The translations under genes were made by a program, and so were the position numbers. The notes under the pieces were generated by a model. The model saw nothing but the letters and a program-made list of their open reading frames with translations. It made no database searches and was not told the DNA's origin. A stretch of 64,000 nt of DNA from Brachionus koreanus (Eukaryota; Rotifera; Eurotatoria; Ploima; Brachionidae), in NCBI GenBank assembly GCA_016987375.1, contig PJRA01000048.1, positions 1,843,368-1,907,367 on the forward strand, read 5' to 3'. This document shows, piece after piece, positions 13,066 to 25,500 of the stretch (positions within the stretch are counted from its first letter, which is position 1; the number at the start of each line of letters is the position of its first letter).

Positions 13066-13441
13066 GTTTTTTTTTTATTTTTGATGTTGTATTTGTTAGT
13101 CAAATTTTACAAGTTAGCTTGTTTTGTTATTTAATTTTTTTAAACTATAATCCTATCTATTATATGTTAAAAACAATAAATTATCTAAAAATTAATGAGA
13201 GATGTTAATTTCTAAAATCTTTTACTTATTTATAAGCTTTTTGATATTTATCATTGATATCTAAGAGTCTCATCTAAATTTAAATTTGATATTTTTAAAT
13301 AACTTAAAACAAAAAATGATATAATTAGATAAATTAATTTAGAAAAAATGTTTTCACAGAATAAAAATAGGCCAAAGCTTTAGAATTGATTTTAATTTTT
13401 AAAGAAAATGAGAAAAATTTATTTGTATTTAGTTTTTTCTT

Positions 13442-14660
13442 TCAACTTAACCCATTCACTGCCGCGTTCCTCATGACTTTGGTCAGTTTTCGATTAAATT
13501 GTTCCATTTCATCATTTGCTCTGGGCCGTAATGGTGCAATCAATATGTGTCCAACAACAAAAAAATAGCTAAAATTCTCAAACTCTACTCCATTTAAGAT
13601 GAACCTTTGTCCGTATTTATCAACCATGGTAAACCTAAAAATAGACTATATTTGATTTAAAAGCCGGAATCACATATTTAGCTGTAATTCTTAGCTCATA
13701 AATTAACGCAAATCTAGAATAATCAAAAAATCATAATCAAATAAAAATGAGAGAGGTAGAACGAAACATATAAAGAGATAAAAAAACATAAGGCAAAATT
13801 TCAATTTTATTTCAGAGAAAAAAGCATAAAATTAATTGAATAAAAGGGATAAAAAATATTAATTTTTACTTTTATTTCTGAATTAATCATAATGTAAACA
13901 AGGACCAGCTTTTGGCTTCCGATCTGCTTTGGGTCTATTTGGAAACTATTTTATAGTTACTTTCATTAGATGAGGGCTATTGCTTTGGCACAGAGTACAA
14001 TTATTTTGATTTGAATGGGTTTATTACGAGGCTGGGTCATATGAAGATGAAATAAATGTTTAAAGGTCTATTTGGTGCTAAATTCTTGAAACAAGACCAA
14101 GTCTAATTTTTGCCTTATTCTAATTAATTAAACTTTTTTTATTAATTTTATGTTTTATTCTTTTTGATTTTTATAATGTATGTTTTTTTTTTTCTCATTA
14201 AATAATAAATTTGTTAAAATTTATTATAATTATCTTTAAATAATATTATTACAAATTAATATTACAAATTTATTATATGTTTTTCCTCTTTTTTTTATGT
14301 TTTTTTCTACCTCACCCAAATAAAAATTCAATAGTGTTGGACCGTAAAAAACAATAGATAAAAATTGAAACAGAACATCTGTTTAAACTCATACGTAAAA
14401 TTATCAAAATTATCTTTTGTACCATTTACTTGGCAGACAAAGCAACCCTTATCTTCTGCTTTACTAAAGTATCTAATTTCGGAAACCAAAGCCTCCTCCG
14501 AATCAACGATTTTGACTTCGCAATGCCTTGGTTATCTTTATGTCAAATCAATTACCTTATTTATCAAAGGTTCAGGCAATACCAAGACCTCACCAAGCAT
14601 TACTACACTTTGATCGGTTACAGTCAATTCATGAAATACATGATCATAATTGATCAATAA
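13442..14660 (-). mobile_element. Ty3/gypsy-type retrotransposon integrase relic
   Basis: Two pieces of a gypsy-type pol lie in the correct order on the minus strand. At about 14650-14430 is the HHCC zinc-binding region, with a frameshift between the PEPLINKVIDLT part and the QGIAKSKSLIRRRLWFPK part. At 13627-13442 is the end of the catalytic core, where a degraded DNG-x-x-F motif precedes EFENF, HILIAPLRPRAN and EQFNRKL. The core in between is not readable and the key aspartate motif is altered, so the copy is dead. No LTRs were recognised. Confidence 0.75.
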
Positions 14661-14914
14661 TCTATTTTTCATATTTACTTTGAACCCTTTTATCCATTTA
14701 ACAAGTTATTGTATAATTTTATCGTTTATCTTTTTATCTTTATCGTCCTTTAATTTAAATAAAAATGGGAATTCGGCTCTGAGTATCCATTCTTTAGTAA
14801 CACTCTAAGCCAATTAACAAATGCATCAAATAACTCATTACTTGCCTGCTTGGCTTCTTAGTATAACTTTTTTTTAATTTCAAGATTTACCAAAAATTAA
14901 TTTTTAAAATGCAT

Positions 14915-15139
14915 TTAACACTAGAAGCACCAAGCATTTTCTCATGTTTTTTTAATTCAAAAAAATTTTATAAAAAAACCATAATAATTTTATAAATTTA
15001 TATCATTTTTTAAAGAAAATTTTATAATCTACATAAATCAAAAAAGATATATTCATTTGAAAAATCTATTCAAAAGATACGAGGTTTTAAAAGTTTTTCA
15101 AACGAGTCATTTTGACTCGTTTGGTGCTTCTAGTGTTAA
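14915..15139 (+). mobile_element. TTAA-flanked miniature element, copy 3 (best copy)
   Basis: The element is 225 bp including TTAA at both ends. Terminal inverted repeats are TTAACACTAGAAGCACCAA on the left and its exact complement on the right. Next to the right terminus is a perfect hairpin, AACGAGTCA-ttt-TGACTCGTT. There is no ORF. This is the reference copy for the family. Confidence 0.9.
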
Positions 15140-16525
15140 AATTTAGTCAATTAGTAAGATTTATTTTAAATATAAAAATTAATTTCTTAGAGTAACTGAT
15201 GAGATGTCCATTATATAAATTTTACATTGTCCAACAACAAAAAATTACATTGTCCTGTCTGCAACTAATTCGTTTAGAGATATATATTCAATAAAAGATA
15301 TATATTCAATAAGCGTTGGCTTATTAATTGGGCCTGGTTGATTTTGTCATCTTAATACTTATTGACAATTAAAAATGATTAAAATGACAGTTGAAGACTA
15401 ATTTTTTTAAGATTTTGAATATTTTTATTTTTTATTTAGTTTAAAGATAATATATTTGGCAATGTTGCTTTAGATTTGAATTAATAATGATAATAATTAA
15501 AATAAATGATTTTTTAAAATATAAGAGTTTAAATTTAGTGATTAATTAAAAAATTTTGACTCTGAAATAATTAATAAGATTTTTATACTTTTGTATTTTC
15601 CATCCTAAATTTTAAAATTTTCAAAACATTTGTAAAATCATGATATCAATCAAATATTTAATTGTGTTAAATGAATGGATTGTCTTCAATAATTTAATAA
15701 CCAATTTGTAAGTGTAAGCACATATTCGATATTAGTATGATTTTCGATATCAGTTGAAAAATTAAAACTTAAATAAATATTTAAGTAGACGCTTCAATGT
15801 TTTAAAAATATACTTTTAAATCAAAGCAAAACATTTAGAGAACAATTTGAGCAATCAATTTGAAAAACAAAAATAGTTTGGAGATGTGTTAAAAACTTAA
15901 CGGTGTAAAAATTTGATATGGTAAAGTTTTAACAAGAGCGTTTGCTTTAATTGAGTTCATTTGAGGTCAAATTTAAAAAAGCTTATTCCACCATATTCTT
16001 AACGTGCTTAACTGATTGATAATTTATTCAAATTTTTCTCAAGAGTAAATATTTGGAGAGAATTTTTTAAAAATTTTATTTATTCCGGTTAAATCGAACC
16101 AAACAAAAAAATAATTTCAATATTTGATTTTATACCGGCTTTGAAATGCATCTCACTAAATTAAAGAATATATTTATAAAATATTCATTTGACAAATCTT
16201 TGAATATATTTAATTTTGACAATTATAATTATTCAAATCACTTTGTCACTCTTTTTAACAATCTTATCTAACCATCAATTGTGTGTCATAGACTGGCAAA
16301 TCTTTAAAAAAAATATATTTAATTTCAAATTCTAAATAAGTAAATATATCAAATAGATTTAAAATAAGTATTCAAGTTAAAATTAGAATTAAAAAACTAA
16401 ATTCAAAATAAATATCTACCTGATACATTGAAGAAGATTTCTCTTTTGTTTAAGAGTATCAAGTTTAATAACACGACTTAGAACGGGTTAAACTTGTCTT
16501 TCAGTTTCATGATCAAGCATACGAA
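15140..16525. other. Intergenic, nothing recognised
   Basis: AT-rich sequence upstream of the ABCA gene. I see no coding stretch and no repeat shared with the rest of the window apart from a short direct repeat of AAGATATATATTCAATAA near 15290. Confidence 0.5.
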
Positions 16526-19500
16526 ATGAATCAAGTAAAATTGGCCGGTTTTTTGGTTCAAATAAAGATTTTAATGTGGAAAATGTTGATAATTCTGCGA
16601 CGCAATGTTTTCGGCTCGTTGCTAGAAATATGCTGTCCATATTTATTTGTCTTTTTTTTAATTTTGATTCGATATTTTATCGAACGTTTCAAAATGAAAA
16701 CATTCTCTTTCATGCCAAGCAATATTCTTGAAATGAGTCCGATGACAACTGTACAAAAACGAAATTTGATTCTTTACTACCCTAATAATGAACTGGTGCG
16801 AAACTTAGTCAATGATGCAGCAAGCTTGCTCAGCTACAAAAATCCAAGTTTTCTACCAATAAGTATTTTTATTCATTTTTAAAATTAATCAGTTTAAAAG
16901 TTTAAAACAAGTTTTTGGTGTAAACGTGTCATCAGCGTTTATGCTCCAATCTTCAGTTATTTCAAAAATGGCAGTATTCTATTCATTTCCTTTAAATATG
17001 ACAACCACAGTGCCGGATGATATCAAATATTCAATTTTTACTCAAGAGTAAGCATTAATCGTTTTTCAAACTAAATTCTCTAGTTTATTACCTCTTAGTT
17101 ATAGCTAGGAAACTATTTCAAATGTTCTTAATTTATAAAAATTACCCAATTTAAATTTTATTTTAAATAAAGTTTTACAAAAATTAGCATTTGCAAATCA
17201 ATAATTATTCTATATAATGGTTCTCTAAATCTATGCAATAAAATTTTGCTTATTGCTCTTAGAATTAAGGCAAAACTCAAGCTTATTTCTTTTGAACTTA
17301 TTCACATAGAATCTATGTGATAGCATTTTTCTAAGTTTATTGTCGTTGTCTAGTGAAAAAAGTGGAATTTATTATGAAATTTTTATTCTTAATTAGAAAG
17401 AAGATTAATTCTTTAAGAATATAAAGTTAAAAAATTTAAAATTTAGGCAAAATAGCAAAAAATTTGATGGAAAATAAGTTGAAATTTTTAATATTTCATG
17501 TTTTTTGAAATATTAAAAAGTTTCTTTCTTTAAAATTTTTGGGTTTTGTGAAATAGAGCAAAATCTTAAAAATTCCAATAAAATTTTTTTCTATAGATCA
17601 GAATCAAGTTGTCTAAATCACCATCAGATGCAACAACAATCGACAAACGATGCAACTATGAATGTTAATGTTATAAATGTTACATAAGTTATGGCCATTT
17701 TTAACATTAATTTCTGTTCTATTTGTTTATTTTGTACCAAATTTCACAAAACTAATTTTTTAATCTTCCATATAATTTTTTTTATTGCCATTAATTCTAT
17801 GAATTAATTTAAATACTAGTAGTTAAGTTCATTGACGGTTTGATTAACCAAAATGCCAAAATGTTTTAAGTGAAAAGTTATTTTTGCAAATTTTTGTTAC
17901 TGTTTCACTTACTACAATAAATACTTTTTTGAGGTAAAAAAAAAACCAATCTAAATTACTATTTAAGCTTATTTAAAATTATTAAGAATTTTAAAGAATA
18001 TAACAAGAAAATCAATTCAATTTTGTTAAACTAGCAATTCCTGGACTAACTACTCAGAGCTTTTTAGTTTTAGTTTCAGCTATAAACAACTTTAAAAAAA
18101 AAGTCTACTATCAATATGACAAGATTTGTTTGTCTTAAATTACACTGAATAACAAAAAATTAATTTTAAAGTGAATTTCTGATTTAAAAAAATTAGCTAA
18201 CCACAAAATCAAGTAAAGCTAACATCAAAAAAAAAAAAATTAAAATAAATATTTATTTTGATAGAAAATGATTTTTAAAAAATTTCACATTTTTCCTAAA
18301 TTTAAGTTTACTTCTAGAATAAAAATTACTTAAAAATTTTTTAAACAATCGATTTCTAAAATCAAGATTATGATTAAATATAAAACGATTTAAATCGAAT
18401 AGGAATTCAAAACTAAATTATATTAATTTTTGATTCTGAGTTTATCTACTTATTTTTTAAATCATTTTTAATTTTTATGTTTTAACCTCACCAAATATAG
18501 GTGACATGATTTAGCCAAAAAGATTTTCGTTAAAACTAGAAGCATTTTTTAACTCGTTTGAAAAATTTGAAAATTTTCGTATATTTTGAATAGATTTTTC
18601 AAATAAATATATCTTTTTAATAGATTTTAGAACTTTCTTTAAAAATAATATAATTTTGTAAGATTATTATATTAAAAATCAAGAAAAAAATAAAGGAATC
18701 TTAAACGTAATCATTTTCGAGTAATTGCCAATGAGCCTAGTAAAAACTATTATTTTAATATTTTAATTAAATATACTAAATTTTTATTATGTGATTTAAA
18801 AATTACGCTCATTGCTTTAATTGCATTTTGAGTTCTATAGTAAATCAATCCTGTTGAACAAAATACAGGTTGTGTTTTATTGTTTTACTAAATTCTACTA
18901 TAAATTATCCATTATTCTAGATATTTTATAAAATTTTGTAAAATGTTCAAAAACAAAAATGTACAAAACTTTTTTTGACAACATCAAAAAACAAAAATCA
19001 ATTTAGACTTTTTTTCATAATTAATTAATATATTTTTGTAAATATTTAATTTCTTAAATTTTCTATCTATTAGATATTTGAAGTGTATTGTAATTTGATT
19101 GTTACCTCGTAGATTTACAGAGTTTTTCAGTAATTTATAGGTCTACATTGGTCACATAAAAGATATGAAAAATTTTCTTGCAATAAAATATAGTATAATT
19201 TAACAATAACTCGTACGTTTTATTTTTCTCTTCTACCTTTTTCTTCATGTTTATAGCGGAATAAATGTGTTAATTTTTTGTTTGTATTCTTAATAATTTA
19301 ATTTTTTTAAAGAGACACACTTAATCGATACAAAATCGACAAAATATTTCCTACAAAAAATGATTACCTTTACAATAGGGCACCAGAGGACTTTTGTCTA
19401 GGTAATATAAAAAAAAGCAAAAATAAAGTACTAATTATTTAAAATAAAGAAAATAAAATTTAGACATGACGTATTTTTCAATTTATGAAACATTCAATGC

Positions 19501-22500
19501 ATTCAAATATTCTATGGACATTCAGCTAATTGCAAAAATGACTGGCACTAAGATTCGAAATATAAATATGGTATTTGATTTTTTTTAAAACTAAAAAAAA
19601 ATAAAATTAATCAAATTTTTTTACTAGGTCAAAACGATGCCATTTTATTGTCCAGATTTCGAACAGGATGAACTCTTATCAACATTTTCGTTTTTTCCTT
19701 CTCTACTCATTTCAGTAGCGTTTATGTTCACTTCGGTTTTTACTACTGGAAATATTGTTGCCGAAAAAGCCAACAAAATGAAGGTAAAATATCATCAATT
19801 TTATTCTTGTATTGGTATATTTTCTAAAGGAATATCTCAAATTGGTTGGTATCAAATGGTACGCAATATATGCTTCATGGTTTATTAGAAACATATCAAT
19901 TTATCTTATTCTATCAATTGTGATATCAATTATATGCAAAATATATTTAGGACCAAATTCAGATAATCAATTGGTTACTTCTAGAGCAATATTCACACAC
20001 ACTAATTTCACTATTATATTGATAGTATTGCTAGTCTACTCTGTTCAAGTAGTTTCATTTACTCTTTTGTTATCGCAGTTTTTTAGCAAACGTAATTTTG
20101 ATGTTTAAATTAAAGAAAAATTATTTTGATTTTTTTTATCATTTTTTAGCTTTTAATGCTAAAGTAATCCTGCTGGTAATATGGATATTCAGTATTGTTA
20201 ATTTTTATGATGAAATTCCAACCTCAGTTATTAAATACTTGTTCACAGTGTTTCCGAATTTAGGACTTTTATTCTCTTTTCAAGTGCTATTTCAGTTTGA
20301 AAGAAGCTCAAAAGATTTTAATATTGCTCAATTATTCGATAACATATATGATGATCCTTTGAGGCTTGGTGCTATTTTAATTTCGATGCTAGCCTGGTCA
20401 ATATTGTATTTTCCGTTCACATGGTATTTGGAAAACATTTTACCCGGTGATTTTGGTCTACCACTGCCTTTCTACTTTCCTCTATCAGTAAATTTTTTTA
20501 AGATTTTTTTTTCTTCTTTATTTTATATTTTTTTAAAAGAAAAACTATTGGTTTCCCCAGAGTTTAAACGAGAATGCATCCAAATATAAAGTAGATGCCA
20601 AGAAAAATTTGCCTTCTTTTGAAAAAGATCCATTAAACCTGAATAAAACTGTTTCAATTGATAATCTATCAAAAGTAAAATTCAAAAAAATAAAATGAAA
20701 AATTAATTAAAATATTTTCTTTTAAAAGACATTCAAAACATTCCGAAGATCTAAGACAGCTGTCAAAAATATATCAATGAATTTTTATGAGAATCAAATA
20801 ACTGGCTTACTGGGTCACAATGGAGCTGGCAAGACAACCACAACTTTTATGCTTTGCGGAATGTTTCCGCCCACATCTGGAAATGCAAGAATTATGGGCC
20901 TTGATTTAAGAAATCAAATGGATCAAATTCGGCCAATCCTTGGCTTTTGTCCTCAAGTAGACATATTACTTGAAGATTTTACAGTCGAAGAGCATTTAAG
21001 ACTTGTGGCTATGGTAATTTATTCACTTGAAATTTTTTTTTTTTAATTTATAATTTTTAAATTAGATAAAAGGATTTCCGAGTATCAAATTTAAAACTGA
21101 ATTGGATCGAATTTCAGATTTTGTTGGTTTACAAAAAGATCTAAAAAAGCGTTCTAAGAACTTATCTGGTGGTATGAAAAGGCGCCTCATGGTCGCAATG
21201 GCTTTAATTGGAGACTCTAAAATAATTATCTTGGATGAGCCTACAAGTGGACTAGATCCATTTAATCGAGTCAAATTATGGGAGTTGATAAGACGATACA
21301 AAAATAATCATACTATAATTTTAACAACTCATTTTATGGAAGGTTTGAATAAAATTAAAAATATTTAAAATTTTTTATTTATTTTTTAATATTTAGAGGC
21401 TGATGCTTTGTCAGATAGGATAGCTATTATGAATCATGGAGAAATAAAGTGCTGTGGTTCACCAATATTTTTGAAAAATTTCTATGGAAATGGATTTCGA
21501 ATTAAAATTGTTAAAAACTCGAAATTTAAGTCACTCGAGTTTGAAAGCTTGTTGAAAAAATACTTGCATGACTATCAAATTGAGATAAATGTTGCAGCTG
21601 AAATTTGTGTCTCATTTCCTTTCAATAGAGCTAATTTATTGTCTGAATTTCTGAATGATCTTGAGAATAACAAAAACGATTTAGGATTCGATTCATATGG
21701 TATTAGCTCATCAACGATTGAAGAAGTTTTTCTAAAGTAAAATTTTTGTATCTTTAATCAAACCTTTAAGATTTTATTTTGTTTAGAGTTGGCAAAATCG
21801 ATCACAAAACAGAAGATTTAAGTAAAACAAATGGTTTTACCAACATTGATGAAGATGCATTTAATGGTAAGAAATTTTAAGCCAAGTCCTAGAATTATCT
21901 TAAAATGCTAGCTTTGAATTTACATTTTTTCAAATGTTAATTTTCATAAAAAATAGTTTAATACTCATTTGGTGTATTTAACAAGTTTCACTAAACAAAA
22001 CTAATACGAATAATATAATTGTTTAAATAGAAAATAAATACCAAGTCTTAATTTTAAAAGTTGATATTTTATTTAAAATAAAAAGAAAATAATAACAAAA
22101 TAATTTTTATAGTAAGAGTATAATAATAAGTGATTTTAATAAGGCTATATAAAAATAAGGCTGTAAAATTGGAATTTTATCACTGAATGAAATAAATAAG
22201 CAAAATTAAATAATAAAAATATTAAATGTTTACATATTTAATTAGCAAAATAAAAAATACATCTTATTATTAATAAATTAGACAAATTATAAAAAAAAGA
22301 AGAAATCATTAAGAAAATCAATTTATAAAAAATCAGAAATTTTAAATTCAAACTATTAAAAGAAAATTAACAATAAGAACAATAATAGTATCTATTTATT
22401 TCATTAAAATACCATATTTATGACAAATTCTACTCACGATATTAAAGATTTGAATTTTTAACTTAAATTTTTTAGAACTATTTTGCATAATAATTTAATC

Positions 22501-25500
22501 TTCATCGCTATCACTAAAGCATTTGTCTTTGGTCTCAGTTTTGGTACCTTCGAAAGATTTCCTGGGTTAGGATTTATTTTTTTTTTGAGGAGCATCTCTT
22601 TTTCAATATGGTTGGATTGGTAAATCCATGAAAACTAAATCATAATAGAGTGAAACTTTTTTCAAAGATTTAGTTTAGCTTAAGCAAAAGAATAAAATAT
22701 TCAAATAGGCTTAGTGACAAAAGAGAGAAATTAAAAAAAATTTGATATGAATTTAATTAATTAACACGTTATTTATTTTAATTGTTTTCAACTTTTCTTT
22801 TTTAGATGGAAGTTTTTATTTTTTGAATCATTTATTAGAAAAAAACTGGTTTTATTAAAATAGCTATGTTTATTTAAAATTAGATGTCAATTTTATTAAA
22901 TTAGAGGTAACTTTTAATTTGTTTGCGGTATAAGAATTCAATAAGCAAGAACAAAAATTAATAGTTGATATGTTTAAATTTTAAAATTTTTAACAATAAA
23001 ATCTTTAAAAGATACAAAAAATAAAATAACAATCAAACGAAACTAGACAAATTGATTAAATGATGAAAAATGGCATTTACTTAAATCTTTTTTAGAAAAT
23101 AATAAAAACCGAATTAATTCAAGTTTAAGTATGTCGGTTTGTATTCAGATGGTCAATACATACTTAAAAAAATATATTAATTAAAAAATATTTATTTTGT
23201 TTAATATTTAGTTTTTAGCCTTTATTGGTAAACACTTGTTTTTTTGATACTTTTTTATTAGGTATTCTATTCGTATTGCTAGTTTTAATATTAAAATGAA
23301 ACAAATCTCTTAATTAATATAATTTAATTTCAAATTAATCAGATCATACCTATCTAACTATGTCCATTTTATTTAATTAATATAAAGAAAACATTAAAAA
23401 ATTTTATTTAAAAAATAAGTGAAAAAAAAATTAGTTAAGAACTTAATTTTAACCCATTTATTATAAATTAATATAAAATTTCTTTAAAAAAATCATTTTA
23501 TTTATTTTAAAGTTTTCAAACAAAAAATTGAATTGAAACAAGGAAAAGCACTTTGGTTTCAACAGATTAAATCATTACTCTATAAGAGATTGATTATTTT
23601 TCTTCGTCGATACTTATTGGCCTTAGTAATTCTTATATGTCCGCTAGTTTTTCAACTAGTAATTGTCTCGATAATTCCATCATCGAATTCAGTAATTGAC
23701 AAAATCGGAAAAACCGAGAATAGCTATGGAACATTTGAACTAGATATAAATAAATATACATCTCATGCAATTCCTTTCTATACCATTGATGCTAGTCCAA
23801 CAAATCCAGTTAATAAAGTTTTGAAAAGCTTCTACAAATATTCAAATCGTCCGAACATAAACCTTCTTAGAGTTAATTCTTCGGTTTATGATTATGTGGC
23901 CAAGAGACACAATCAAAGCCTTATATCTTTATTAAAAGAATACTATTTCGGAATAAAATGGCTTAGCTCAGAGACAGAACCAAATGATTTCAATAATTTT
24001 GACATAACTGCTTATTATAGTACAACAGCCTATCAAACGCCTGGAGTCATAGTCAATGAAATTTCAAATCTTTTGCTTTCTTTTTTAAATACAAATAAGC
24101 TAAGCAAAAGTATTTCAACTGTTAATGAACCAATACCACCAAATAATAACAATTATTATGGAAATAATTTTCTAAAATACCTAGGTTGCTTCGATGTTCT
24201 TCCTTTATCATTATTCAATTTTGCAACTTCCATAGTAATAGCGTTTGTAATCAGCATTAATGTGATGCATGTGTCTAAAGAAAAAATCAATGGTTCAAAA
24301 AAGCTACAATTGTTGTCCAATACTACGAAAACTGTCTATTGGGCATCAAATTTTATTTTTGATTTCATTGTTTGCTTATTCAACATCTGTCTAGTAATTG
24401 GAATTACATCTTTGGCCAACTATATTCGAAATAACCCAGAGGTCGATATTTTCATAATGTCTTCTAGACCAACTGTTGGCTATTGGTTTTTGATTTTGAT
24501 AATTTCATCACTTAATTGGACTTTTCTATCATACTTTTGGCTGAGTTTTTTTAAATCGGATGTCACTGCTTTTGTGATTCTTTTGCTTCTTCTTGGAATT
24601 GCTTCATTTACCGATGTGGTATTTTCTTTTTTTCAATTATTTAATAATATCACCAATCCGGATTTGAACTTCGACTCAGCAAGCACTTTGTTCTTATACA
24701 TATTGAGAATGATTCTTGCAGTATTGTTTCCAAATGTCACCATTAAACGCCAGTTATTCAACTTTCGACTCAGATCAAACCGATACTGTATCGATTCATT
24801 AAATAGAGTTCTCAAAAGTAAAGAAAAATATGATTAAAGAAAAATTAAAAAATATTAATTTTTTAAATTAATTTTAGCAAACTTTAGATATGACACAAAT
24901 TACATGGGTATAAATGAGCCCGGTAACGGTTTATTTTTGCTTATTTCTGCATTTCAGCTTGTATTTATTGTCCTATTATTTATTGCAACTGAAACAAATG
25001 CGTTTAATAAAGAATATTTGAGAAATTTTTTAATGAGTCTATTTAAAGCTGATCCTAAATATATATCGATGAATTCCGAGGTAAAATTATTTTTTTATTT
25101 TATTTCTAATTAAACAACAAAAAAATATTAAGATTGAAGATGATGTAAAAAAAGAAATCGAAAGAATTGATGAGTCTAATTTAGCTAAATTGAGTCAACA
25201 TGAGCCACTGATTGTAAAAAAACTTTTAAAGTTATTTAAAAAGAAAAATATTCGTCTATCAGCTGTAGATAATATGAGCTTTGGAGTGCCATCTCAAACT
25301 TGCTTTGGCCTTTTGGTAAATAAATCTAAGAGGACTTTTCATAAGTCAAAAATTTTAATTTCTTGTCAACATATAGACTTGACTTTATTTCCTTTTTTTG
25401 GCGTGTTTATTTTTTATAACTTTAATTTCTGATTTTATCATTAAGTTTTCTAATTAATTTTATTTTTACAGGTAGCAATAATTAAAGATTAATTTTAATT

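Noticed and set aside
21867..23512. Two separate half-size ABC transporter genes instead of one
   Set aside because: The TMD2 half lacks its own good start, and the splice phases at 21866 and 23513 (G|TT) match. The joined protein has the normal ABCA length and order.
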